Source: Brugia malayi (lineage: Eukaryota > Nematoda > Chromadorea > Rhabditida > Onchocercidae). From it: a stretch of DNA of 64,000 bases. The notes under the pieces were generated by a model. The model searched no databases and was not told the origin of the DNA. It saw only the letters and a list, made by a program, of their open reading frames with translations. The stretch covers positions 7,185,221 to 7,249,220 of the forward strand of contig NW_025062479.1 of NCBI RefSeq assembly GCF_000002995.4, in the 5' to 3' direction. This document shows positions 38,096 to 50,481 of this stretch, piece by piece (position 1 is the stretch's first letter; each line of letters starts with the position of its first letter). Both the position numbers and the translations under genes were made by a program.

Positions 38096-41000
38096 AATAT
38101 GTGGACATTATTGTTGCAGTTAATTCTAAGAGTAGAACATAGAAACATGATGGCAGTGCCAGTTTTCACATCTTTGGGAAAGTGCTTTCTTATAAAATAT
38201 CAGAGAATTTTCAATCTTCTTCAGCTCTACTTACCATTAATTTTGTCCTCTACCTTCATTTATAATTCAAATTCATAGTCAAACATTTAAAAAGATCCAT
38301 TGAAAATAATGCTTTTAATCAGCAAAGTAAGGTCAGTTGTTGACTTAATTACTATGGTTAACGAGAATGTCCCACAACGAGAGATACGTATTTTATTCGA
38401 AAAATATGCAAAAAAATACCTGCGTTAAAGCACTGACTACAGTAATTACAGCGTATATCTATCTATGATAAGTTTTATATCAAAACTTGACATTATAATT
38501 TGATGAGTTGTAATTGATACTGAACGAGATGCTGCTGCTTTAGTGTTCATTGCGTCATCATTTTATGGCGGTATATAGAAGCAAGGCATGAACAGATACA
38601 TTGTTTGAACATTCTTCAGTTAACTAATAGATTAAATTTGTTGAATTCTAATAATTGATCTTTCCTTGGTCCAACCACTATGAAGAATTTTTTAATCTCA
38701 ATAAATACTCTAATCACTAGTGAGAAATAAGCTCAATAACTTCAACAAACTGTGCAAAGTGCTTGGTGCATGCTAACAACATATCGAAAGTCAAAGCTTG
38801 GTGTGAATTTAGGATGATATAATTTTCTAACGAATCATTGCTTGCATAAAGAACAAGCATCCCCAACATTTATCATCGACTTTATTGAGACGTTTCTTTT
38901 AAAAAATTGAATGGAATAGAAAATTAAGATTGGCTAATATTTGTAGACAAGTCAGTGTTTTATGATCAGATTTTTTTTTTTTTTTTATAGGAAATAAAAA
39001 AAAATACTCGTATAAATCATGAGTTTCTGTTCATTTCATTCTTTTTAATATTTTCAATAACATTATAATATTTCATGAAAAAGTTTTAATTTGTTTGATG
39101 TGAAACATTTCCAAAGTAATTCATCACTAGAGAAGTTCTGAACGGGGATAGATTTAACAAAAAAATGTAAAGAATTCTGGCAATGTTCTATACATATCAC
39201 AAAAAAGCGATATAGAAGCAAATTTGAAATTTAAAAAAGATGTAACTAAATCAAGCAGTCATATAAACGACTTTGTCCAAAAATTTATATTTCGAAAATT
39301 TTAACTATTAGACGAGAAGACAGAAAGATTTAAAAAAAAATCGGTTATAGCTGCAAGTAACTGAACGGATAACGAAATGTTTTCGATGATTCGAAGGAAA
39401 ATAAAGGCATTTTCTAATATCAATGTATAATATAACTTAAAAACAGCAGTTATATACAGACTGGTTTTACTCTAAACAGATAAGCATTCAGCAAAGACAT
39501 TTTCAGGGAAATAAATTAGAATAAATTAGCAAAGAGACAAAAGAATATATCTCGTTTTTCCTTTCATTTTTAATGAATACAATGTCACAATCAATGTGCA
39601 GAAAGCAAATCTTAAATGAGGAGAAGCAAATGAATGAAATTATGGAATAGTCTGAAGTTATTATGATAGAAAGTAATAGAAATCATGGGAAAGTGAACTA
39701 AGATTAGACAGCTGGAAATTAAAATATGCAATTGTAACTTACCTGAATTTGATTTCTTTTAAAATTTATTGAAAAAAGAAAACTGCAAAATGATTCAAAA
39801 ACAACTAAATTCACATATCTTGTTTTATGCTCCTAACCGAAAATATCACGAAATCCTCTCGGTTAACAGTTTGAGAGGTGTTAGCTACGCAAATCATCAT
39901 TTCCAAGAAATCGTGTATTCCATAAATTTCCTAAATATTGTTCACTTTGTTCTCGACATACAATTGAGTCAAACAGATTACCAAAGTGTAGACAAAAAGT
40001 GATAAGCAGTTGTGTGTCCACATCATTACCAACAACATGTCTAAGAATAAAACAGAAACATCGATTGTTATAATGTGTTAACTGGGATATTTATTTATAA
40101 ATTTACCGTTCATTTTAAAGGATAACTCCCAAAAAATAGAAACTCGATGACGTCAAAGTATCTCTATAAATTGGATGAAAATGACTGACATCTGCGTCAC
40201 ACCATTTTAAAATAAATTTTTTAGATACTGCTGTTTGTAACTTACTTGCCGGGGTAAAATATAGCCAGTTGACAGACTGGCGTTTATTCATAGAAACTAC
40301 TTTTTTCATCGGTCTTTGTTCTTGCTACATACAAAAGTATATTGGTGAAGAAGAAAGTCGAGATTAGCTTTTATTCTGATGCATAGAATCCCTGGGGAAC
40401 TACTTCTATAAAAAAATTCATTCTACAAGTATATTTGTTAGATTTTGAAAGACTGGCCTTAGATATATTAAAAGATCTGCAGATTATTTGGCAAATTTTT
40501 CCACGGACGGAAATTGTAGCGCTACTTTTTTTCGTTAAAAATATGAAATAAGCTTAGTGACATTGGGATGCTTGGAATTTGATTTTGTATGTCTGATTTC
40601 TAAGTAAAAATGTGTCTAATAAGCGATTATGCATTTATTTGAAAATGCATTAATAAAATTGTATTATGAACTTTAAAAAGGAATCACTGAGTTTTATATT
40701 CATATATCCATGAAAGGATAAATTTTCTTTTTTGATTTGCCTACTTTTTCTGCTTTAAAAATCGACCAGAAGGGCTTATCTCTTCATTGAATATGTTTTT
40801 GTATGAAACTTTAAATAGCAATACACTTTGGATGTTACTTAAATGTGAAATACGTAAGAATATTTAGCATTCATCATTCTGGCAATGAAATGATTAAATA
40901 TTTTAACCAACAATCAAATGAAGAGAATAATCATGCTTTCTAAAATAAGAAACTTGAACAGCTAAATTTCTGATTTTATTGATGATTGACATTTGTAAGG

Positions 41001-44000
41001 ATAAGTGCAAATTGAATTATTGTAAAAAGGATTTAACAGTGATGCACTTTAAGGAAGAATTAACAAGCCATTCGAGGTTTCGCCTTGTCAGAGTATTTGG
41101 AATGAATATTTCTTCGATAATCATTATTTAGTCGGCGAATTTCCTTGTCCTTTCTTTTTTTTTTTTTTTTTTTTTTGTTTTGTGCTTATGAAATGTAACA
41201 GTTGCTTCAACATTTACTACATCTTCTTTAGTAAAATTAATGATGTCGGAAAGCATTTCACAGAGCAAAAAGAAGCAAGAAGAAAGACAACGAAAGGACC
41301 AATTGCGCAGAATTATGAGCAAAATTATGAAGCAACTTAAGGTCTAGCAAAGAAAGGTTATCGGCTGACTGGGATTCTCGAAATACTTATTTTAATCATT
41401 GAAGTCTTTATGACCGATGTAAATTTTTAAATCTTTCCACTCACTCTTCAAAAAACGGTAATAATTGGTAATGACATGACCAAACAAGTAGAAATGCTTT
41501 CTATCCAATTCAACATCTTTATTTAAATACATGTCGATCAAAATATTACTAAATGCGTGCGGCAGATACATTGATGAAACGAAGAATTAACCAACTAAAT
41601 GTTTACCTTAAATTATTCCACGCAAACGGCAATTATTCGGTGAAGGAAAATATAGTTCTAATATAAATAATATTTCGGAAGATTGCAACGTAACGACAAG
41701 CAAAGGAATATGGAAAAAATTCTTTCAGCATGATAAAAAATGTCAAAAACTTAATGTTTTGTTTGTAGAAAACGCAGAAATGAGTTTCTCAGTGTGTTTG
41801 TGGAACAGTGATTTAAAATTAAAATTTTGATGCATATCAGGTTTATTCAATTATTTGCAATAACCAGAAATGCGCAAGAAAGATGAAGCATTCACGAACT
41901 CTACTAACTATATCAACCTGGTCATAATAGTATTTCTTTGCTAAAGTAATGAAAAATTCATAACTAACTTGGCTTCATACAAATCCAAGCAGACTTGGAT
42001 ATTAACATTTCTTCTCCAACTTAAAAATGCAAAGAAATCTTCAACAAATCGAAAAAAGAAACGTAAAAACGATGTGAGAATATAAATGACATGTAACGCA
42101 ACGTTTTTTCTTTTGTTTCGTTATTTATTCCCATTTGGAAGTTGGTCGTACTCATTCACGGCAAATAGCATGGCTTGGGGTTGACTTCAAAATCATAGAA
42201 ATGAAGAAAAAAGAGGGTTCATAACAAAACAATGACTTTGGCACTAGGCATACTCCAGTGTGATTTTCAAACATTAAAAGAGTTTTTCGAGCATCTATTA
42301 AGCATTATTACTTCTTTTTGCGCAGTGGAAAAGACAAGATAAAAAATCGATCTAATATTAGGAATATTAAACAGAAGAGAGGAAAAAGGACATGTCTTCG
42401 ATCGCATTTTCAACTATTTCTGCAGTTGTTTTACCTAACTTTTAAAATTAGAATCAGTTCAACAAGCCGATCTCTTTCCTAATTAGTGTTTTAATACTCA
42501 AATCGAGATATCTTGAAAATACATTGATTTTTCCCTCCATCTAATCGTCCTTCCTTATGCACACGTGGCTCTCTTCTCTCATCATCGACCTTTTTCTTAT
42601 TAAACGAACATCAGAGAATCTGATTTCCACTAAAAATCCAGTAATGATGACCATGTTTCTTAACTGAAACAAATATGTAAGAATTCCGTACTCACCCATT
42701 CTTGAAAGCAACATAAAATCCTAATTTTTCATAAAAATCACACCTTAACTAAGCTATTTTGCTTAATAATTTGTCTATTTTCTACTGTATTATGAAATTA
42801 ACTACAAAAAAAAATTTTTTTTCTCACTGAAAATATTTCGATTGCTTGTGATCAGCACAGGATTTTTTCTATTCTCAGGCTAAAATTTCTGATACTTTGG
42901 AGATACAATATAAACTGCTAGGAAACTTAGCAGATGAAATTTGTAGAATAAATTTTTACGAATTTTTGTACGGTACTACGCAAAAGTTAAATTATTCTGA
43001 AATAAGGTCTTAGGGAAAAATGGTGACCTTGAATAAACTTAAAATCATCTAACTGCAGGATAGTGGCAGTTATAACTTACCACGTATACTTCTTGTTAAA
43101 TTAAACAGGTAATATGAAAGGACGGAATAGAGAAGTTATATATCGTATTGGCCTCTCATACCCCCTTTTTGTCAAAATCACTTATAGTGTCCTCTTTTTT
43201 TGCCATGATTGGATTCAATCAATACTATGATCGCCAAAGCTAGTTAATGGAAGCAGTAGTAACCGTCACAAGAATGACATTCAATATTCAGTTTCCTTTT
43301 CCCAAATCGTGAAAAGAAATATTACTTATACATTAAAGCTAACGGACAAAGTGCGATTTTGAGTGTTTCATTGATGATACGGACTGCATGAGAAAGTGGG
43401 AAGTTTATCAGAAATTGAAAGGAAAAAAGGAGCTTAAAGATGAAAAGTTGAAGTAGGAAGTGTTGCTTAAGCTATTTGGTTGTGTCTAGATTTTGCTTAT
43501 GCTACTTTAAAATTCTTCACAAGAATTAGCGTTAAAATTACTTTCTAAAATATTATAAAACTTCATTTCAATAGCAAAACATTTGACTCAGGCTTTTTTC
43601 CTTGGAATTTGCATAAGCTGTTTTAAAATTTTTAGCAAAAATTGGCTTTTGTAGTCATGACTTTTTTTTTGTAGATTTTATCTGATTTCCCAATAGTCAA
43701 GTATTATCACCTCATTAATTTGCAGCTCTAACTTTTTTTACGGAATGATAAGTAGACTCTATTTTATAGAATAAGAAGCGTTGCTTGTTCTTTCTCGGAC
43801 AGTGACTCCTCCTGCCTTGCAACCCTATTCCACGTTAGAAGAATCAGAAGTAAGCTCGTCAAAGCCCCCTTCTCAATTTAAGCTAGAGTCCTGCAGTAAG
43901 CTGAAAACTGTTCCCTACCTCCACTACACTTTAAATCTCAACGATCTCATTAATCTTTATCGTGTGAAGATATTGTCGACGACTGTTTTCTTTCGCCGTT

Positions 44001-47000
44001 CATGATAAATTCCAAAAAATATTTTTTAACGTTTCACTAATTTTCACGTCTTCCAATAGAGTTCTGTTTTAGAGAGCTTTCTTTTTCTCAAAAAAGAATC
44101 TTTTTCTTTCTATTTTACAAAAACTTTGCTATTCCATACTCTAGCATTCTAACAGGCTTAAATCAAAATAGGGATAAGCGTTAACAACTTCAATAGTGAC
44201 TTTGACTGCACAATTATAAAAAGTTCAAACTAATAATTTTAATAACTTCGTTATTACTTATTAGCGAGAATGAGAATGAAAGTGTTTTAGAATACAAATA
44301 AAATAAATATCCGTAAACTAACTTATAAAGATCTCATCTTCTAGACAGTAACTAATATTGCTTCAGATAGGAATTATATTATCGGCGATGCAAAACGAGG
44401 AAAATGGCTCACATAAATTATTTGGTAATTGTAGACAGAAAAAATAATGGGATAGAAATTAATTATACGAATAACAAAGAAGAAACTATGTCAACGTGCA
44501 AGATATCACATATGCAAACAAAAGTTTTCAATGGGATCTATCTCGAAATATTTTCTAAAGGATACAATGAGAATTGTATAGTATTGTCTTTCCTTTTAGG
44601 TACCTCAGAAGATTACGACGTTGCTGGAATTTCAATTTTTAAAAATATGTCAAGTGGAACTTTCATGACAGTGTCCTCTTTCAACATATTGGCTCAGTCA
44701 GCATTTTCTAACTAACAGAATAAATTCTAAAGATTTCGCCAAAAAAATTCTTTGTGAGAGATCCTTGTTTTTTAACTTCATTCCGAAAACCTAACATTTC
44801 CTTGAAACATTTTTTTTTTTTTTAAGAACAAGAAATATTGGGTCTGTGTTTACTCTTTCAGTTCAAAAATTTGTATTCAACGAACTGATACCCTATCAAA
44901 CTATGATAAATTATGGTGAAACCACAGTGCAGTTGAAAATAAAAGAAAATTTGAATTATCTACTCCGCAAATGCTTTGAGATGAATTGCGCTTATTTGGC
45001 ATTAATTAAATTAGTGAACTATTATGTATTATTTTGCAACAAATTAATGTCATTTTTTGGCTTAGTAAAAGCAAAACTATAAATAGATATATAATCTTCA
45101 GTAGGGAGGAAAAGCAAAATAAAGTAATACGAATGTCAAGTTTATTTAGACTTGAAAAATAACTATGTAAATGAAGATCAAAAGTTGACAGATAGTTATT
45201 TTCAATGAAAATTAACTTTCTGAATGGCTATGAACTAATGAAGCACGCGGATTTTTGTGCGGATATTTTCATTTTCTACTACGACCAACGGAAATCACCC
45301 GATTTTGAAGTTAAAACTGACTCGATTCTTTAGTTAATAAGTGAAAACATATACAAAGTTAAGCATAACCTATTTGAATGCTCAGATTGAAGATATTTTT
45401 CCAGTTCGGGCAAAAAGTGCAAAACCATTAAACATGTATTTCTTTCATTTCATCCATTAATCATTCTATCTATTGCAAAAATACTTCTCCAATTAAGGTT
45501 TTAAAAGGTTCTCAATTCATTTTTAATAACTTAACAATATTATGAGCATGCCATTATGGTGTCCTTTCTTCTATTCAAATATGGTTATGTTACATACCAA
45601 ATCAAACATATTTAAATGGAAAGAGAAAATAAATCTTTTAAGAGCAAAAAAGTTTTTGCATTTATCAAAAGTGAGACCGATAGCTATCAGCAAAAATGGG
45701 ACTCATTAGGAACATTCATAATAGAACTGCTTTTCGAATATGTATCATTTCTCCGTCAGTTCACCTATTATTTTCTCTTATTAAGTCAATAAGTGTTTTA
45801 AAATTAATGAGAAATGATTTACTAATGAAAACTTTTTGAACATAAAAAAAAAACGAGTCATATACTAAGAGGTACTGATATGAGATGAAGTAAAATCAGC
45901 TGTCGTTTCAGATCATAAATATTTAAAATTAATATACTGCTTCTGTTTAATTCATTTTTATTCTTTTCTTTCATTTAATAATTATTTAATTGCAGCATTT
46001 TTAAAATTAATATGCTGTTTATTATAAGATACGATTTTTTAAATGATTCTACTGATAAAAATGACGAAAAATACTATGATTAAATACATATATTTCTCTA
46101 CTAACTGTTTCGTTTTACAACGAATAAAAAGACTAAGCGGTTTCGAGTTAAAACTGATCAAACAGGATTTAAGATATTAATGTTAAGTAGAAATCATAAA
46201 TAAAAGGTATTTTATAAAATAAAAAAAGGTCGCAAAAGATATTTTATTCCGACATAAGTTGGGTTTCAGAGTTTCGAAATATTATTCAAAAATGAAATTT
46301 GGTTCAACTACGAGCAATAAATTCTTTCATAATTTTTTTTTTCGAAATACCTCTTCAGAAACTGCTCACAGATCTTTCATTTAAGTGAAAAAAATATTGC
46401 AACTGGAATGAAGTTTTAACTCTATCTATATAGATTCCATACCTATAAAATGTTATAGATCCTAATATTTATCTTCGCGATCACTTTAAAACACTCATAC
46501 CTCACTACCATTAATTTATAAAGATACCAAGAAAAACAGGAAAATCTAAAAACTGTCTTTGCAAAAGAATTATGTTTTTTCACATTAAATGCACATACAA
46601 ACGTAATTCTCACTGCTATCGAGTAGTTGAACAATTTTAATATGATAACAACAAACTTCTAAAAATTTAAAAATGAGAGGTTTCTCAACTAGATTTTTTT
46701 ATTGGGTACAGAGATTTACCGTGAAATTAGAAACATGAAATTTTTTCAGTTTAGCGTGCTCTGATTAAAATAGTATGAGTTCTTCCTTATTATTTTAGTC
46801 GTATTATTTCAGCAATGGAACTCAATGCTTTGTCACCATTCAAAAAACATGAAAATCACACATCTAATTAAGGAGTTGTAAATTAACTCCGATCAATCGT
46901 ACCAGTAGTTTTTATTACAAATATGAGGAACAGATAATTTTTAAAGTAAATCAGTATCTTCTTTGCATTCAGATCTTATCTTTTTCTTTTGAAGAACACT

Positions 47001-49149
47001 GTTCCACTCCAAAACATCGACTCTAGTTGGCTCACATTAGTTTTCGATGGCCGTTTCACTATTCAGTGTTATTCTTCTCATTTTGAAAATCGCTAACTGT
47101 TAAATGTAAGCTCTACGTTGGCTAAAAGTAAATATAATGAAGTAAGTTTATTTTTTTCGAAAAAAAAAACATGTTACAGAATGTAAAAGATGGAAAAAAA
47201 ATATGAATTGTGTCACATTTGTCAGATATAAAATCTTACACTTTCTGAACAACTAAATACCTGCTGTAATTTCCTCATTTATGTGACATAATAACTGGCC
47301 CTGAATTTGTGGATGGAATTATAAAACGGATATAATTCGTTTTCTACTTTTTTTGTTCTAGCGAAAGGGTACTTTACTTATAAGTACTGCGAATAAATGG
47401 CATTTCACATCCTCTACTCTGATACTGTAGCTAGCCTCTCAAGGAAATCCACCATATAGGATGGATGCAAACTGATTAATATGATCAAGATATTCTTAAG
47501 CAAATTCATTGCTGTAGAGAGTTGTATGTGATTAAAGCGATGAGTCTCATAGCTAAAAGTAACAACCAAAAGTGAAATATGTGATTTGAATGATTGCCAT
47601 TAAACAAGTTTGTGAAAAAATTGAACTCCTGTTGATTCACACTTTAAATAATTATTTCAAAGAAATTCAAGCAAATAAGTTCAAAAAAATTGTTATAAAA
47701 TACTGGTAAGAAATGAACTTCAGCTGAGAACTTATGATGAATGAATAGAGAACTGAAAAATTGAATAGGTAACTTTATAAAAGTAATTTAATTACCTGTA
47801 TTGGATATTAGCAAACTAATTGAAGAGGAATTGTACAAGTATTAATTGATAGCATGAATTAACTGTTATTATTATGATCGATGAAATATGCCGAATGAAG
47901 TGTTTTATATATGATGGTCATTGATTTTTTACATATGATAGCCATTGACATGGAAATTAAATGGACATGCAGAGAATTCATAAATTAAAACCAATCCTAA
48001 AATGAATTTCAGCTAAACAACTGCAGACAGCACTGAAATTGAGCAGAATAAAAAAAATTTAAAGAATAAATAATATTCATGCTTAACTATCTTATTCCAT
48101 CCACATTTTATATATTCCACCTTTTCCCCTTTCATCTTCATTAGCCTCTTTTCATCACTAGGTGACTTCGTTATGATCAAAGACAACCTGTCACTTAATC
48201 ATTTGGTTTCCACTCGTGGTGCTTTCACTCATCACTCTCCTATTCATAAATGTATTTTCTGTTCCCATTTTCTCAAAAAAAAATTGCTTGCCTAATGTTG
48301 TTCAAGTCGATTTCTTGATAGTGTCAAGTACACGTAATTAGCATTTCTTCTAGATGGCTATTTTCCGACTTTTCAATTGTTCAATACTAAAGCTTCATTA
48401 CAAAAGTTCGGCTAAAAGTTCTTCTTTCAAGGAACTAATTCCAGCTAGCACAATTCCTTACATATGCGTTCGAGATTAGTAGATATTAATTTCGTTATTT
48501 GAGTTTTTTTTTGAAACAAAATGTGGACAGTTTGAGAGAATTTTGGCTCAAGAATGAATAATATATTTCACTTGCAATGCTTATTTCACCGAGTTCAAAG
48601 CAACACTTAGAGATTTGACAAATAAGAAAGTAAAAAAGAAATTGATAATTTTACTTTTGTGGACAACAAATTATTTTGTGTTAATCCTTCGTCACTTAGA
48701 ATTTTCAAACAAAATCGAAATATGCAATTTTCAAATGTGGAAAAAAATTTCTTCAACGTAATAATGGAGATATATTTGGCGTACCACTGCAGCCTATTTT
48801 TCTCGATATGTTACATAAGTGGCTGTCTATTTCTACTACTTTTTAGTAGTTTAAATACTAATTAAATTTATTACTTTGAGAGAGCACTGAGATCAAGAAA
48901 AAAAACTTTGGTTTTAAATAAAGGCAGGATATTCGTTATATATTGTTCCAAAATGAGTTGCAATTGAAATTTCGAAATTTTTTTTATATTCCGATTTATA
49001 AGAATTATTTGTTTTATTTTTATTCAATTTTTGAAGTTCATTTGAATATCAATAACTGAATTTCAATAGGGAAGTGCTAATTTTGAAACACGTTGTGGTC
49101 TTGCCAATAACAATCTCAGACCAAGGATAAAAGTTATAAAAGTTTAAAA
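38096..49149. other. Long gene-poor region
   Basis: About 11 kb with no gene I can support. Weakly coding-like single frames exist at 43781-44005 (Ser/Pro-rich, less AT-rich) and 44404-44715 (103 codons), both plus strand and without paired splice signals or known motifs. Poly-T tracts occur at about 38971-38987, 41155-41176 and 44812-44822. Confidence 0.45.
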
Positions 49150-49830
49150 GTAGTCACGGAGAAGATAATCCAAGTGAAACGAGATGTGGTACAAATGATA
49201 AAAGAAGATTCTTGAAGAGGAAGGAAGAATGGATGATGAAAAGTCCGAAGAGAAGAAAGGAACGGGACAGAACACTGGATTACAGGGTGTGATGAGTGAG
49301 GAAGGGGGAGTGCTGCTGAGTGTCCTGATGTCCAGATTGAAGCCAGATCCAGTGACGTAGCTGGTGTTGCACGGAAAACACAATCAGCCCCAATTCCACC
49401 CCCACTCTCACCTCCTCCACCTGCAGCTTATCTTCCAGATCACCATCTGACTCAAATACTGCAACACGAGACACCCCTTCTCTATAATGATGTGATGTAA
49501 TAGGTGTGCAGAGCGGAGGGCTATTTTGGCACCCTCCTTCCCTCCCTCATTCTGTTAAGCAAAACATTGTTGTAAGGAAGCATCTGTTGCTTCGTAAAAG
49601 TAGGGGGAGAAAATGTGAGTTTAGGCGATCCTTGTGTCGTCGGTCACCATTTTGCCGTAATTCCATCAATCCGAAATATTTAGTGGCTGAATTCTCTTGC
49701 AGATATTTCTCTAATGTGCCACTCTGAATGTTCTGGAATTTCAAATTCAACGATATGTGGGGAGCGACATCCGCTTTCGCCGGAAATATTTTAACCATTC
49801 TCTATGAGGTGCCTGTCAATCTGCTTGTGT
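49150..49830. other. GC-rich island in the gene-poor region
   Basis: Base composition rises sharply to near 50% GC, with CpG-containing and C-rich stretches, against about 30% on both sides. Both strands hold open, non-repetitive frames. One minus-strand piece at about 49395-49450 has a TTGCAG acceptor, an acidic frame (FESDGDLEDKLQVEE) and a GTGAGA donor. It may be a promoter, a 5' exon of the STAC-like or ankyrin gene, or an exon of an unrelated gene. Confidence 0.35.
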
Positions 49831-50376
49831 TCTCCTCCCACTGTTAATTTGCGGTTCAAAGATTTCCGAAGCAAAGACAGCCGAAATATGCTAAAAACAT
49901 TTTAATTCGATTGTTCCTTTTGTAATAAAATAAGATGACGAGAAAATAAATCTCAAGAAGTTATAAGTCTAAGGAACGCTTAGGACTCTTGAGATTTGAA
50001 ATCTTGGCGAGCTCTTGTTCTGCTGAAAGATTTAGCAAAACACAATTTCACACTTCATTGTGTAGTCAAATATAACCAAATATATATAATTAGTAGTTAG
50101 GAATTGTTATAAAGTGAGGAGAGGGAACTTCTTTTTAGAAAGAGCTGTTGGCATGGAAACTTTACTATTTGTTGGCAGTTAAATGCACAACAATTTTTTA
50201 CGATACATTGTTTATTTTGAATCTGTTCCGCCTGTAAAGCAGCCCAAAATGTCTGTGACCTGTATGTCTGTCACTGTTTAAATTCCTGTCTCCGCATCTC
50301 TAGAATCTGTTGCATTTCACTGACTGCTTGTAAATTACATATAGGCATACGGTTCATTGACGGGCAGTGACTCTTG
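49831..50376. other. Flank of the GC-rich island, no gene supported
   Basis: AT content returns to background. No acceptor-exon-donor combination is seen before 50377. Confidence 0.45.
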
Positions 50377-50481
50377 ATGTCCTGCTATCGCAATTTTATG
50401 CACTGTACTCCGGATCCCATTCAGAATCCTCGGTGTTTTGAAAAGTTTCGGGATTCCTTTTTTATACAGATTAAGGGAAAG
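50377..50481 (+). CDS. Candidate first exon, possibly of the ankyrin-repeat gene
   Basis: From ATG at 50377, 35 codons read MSCYRNFMHCTPDPIQNPRC followed by a Phe/Lys-rich end, then a good AAAG|GTATGT donor in phase 0. Composition is more protein-like than the surroundings. The ankyrin gene's first called exon can be entered in phase 0 at 53645 (TAAACAG acceptor, nine open codons before its ATG), so the two would join in frame and give about 535 aa. The 3.2-kb intron this implies is long for the window. It could instead belong to another gene or be spurious. Confidence 0.3.
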
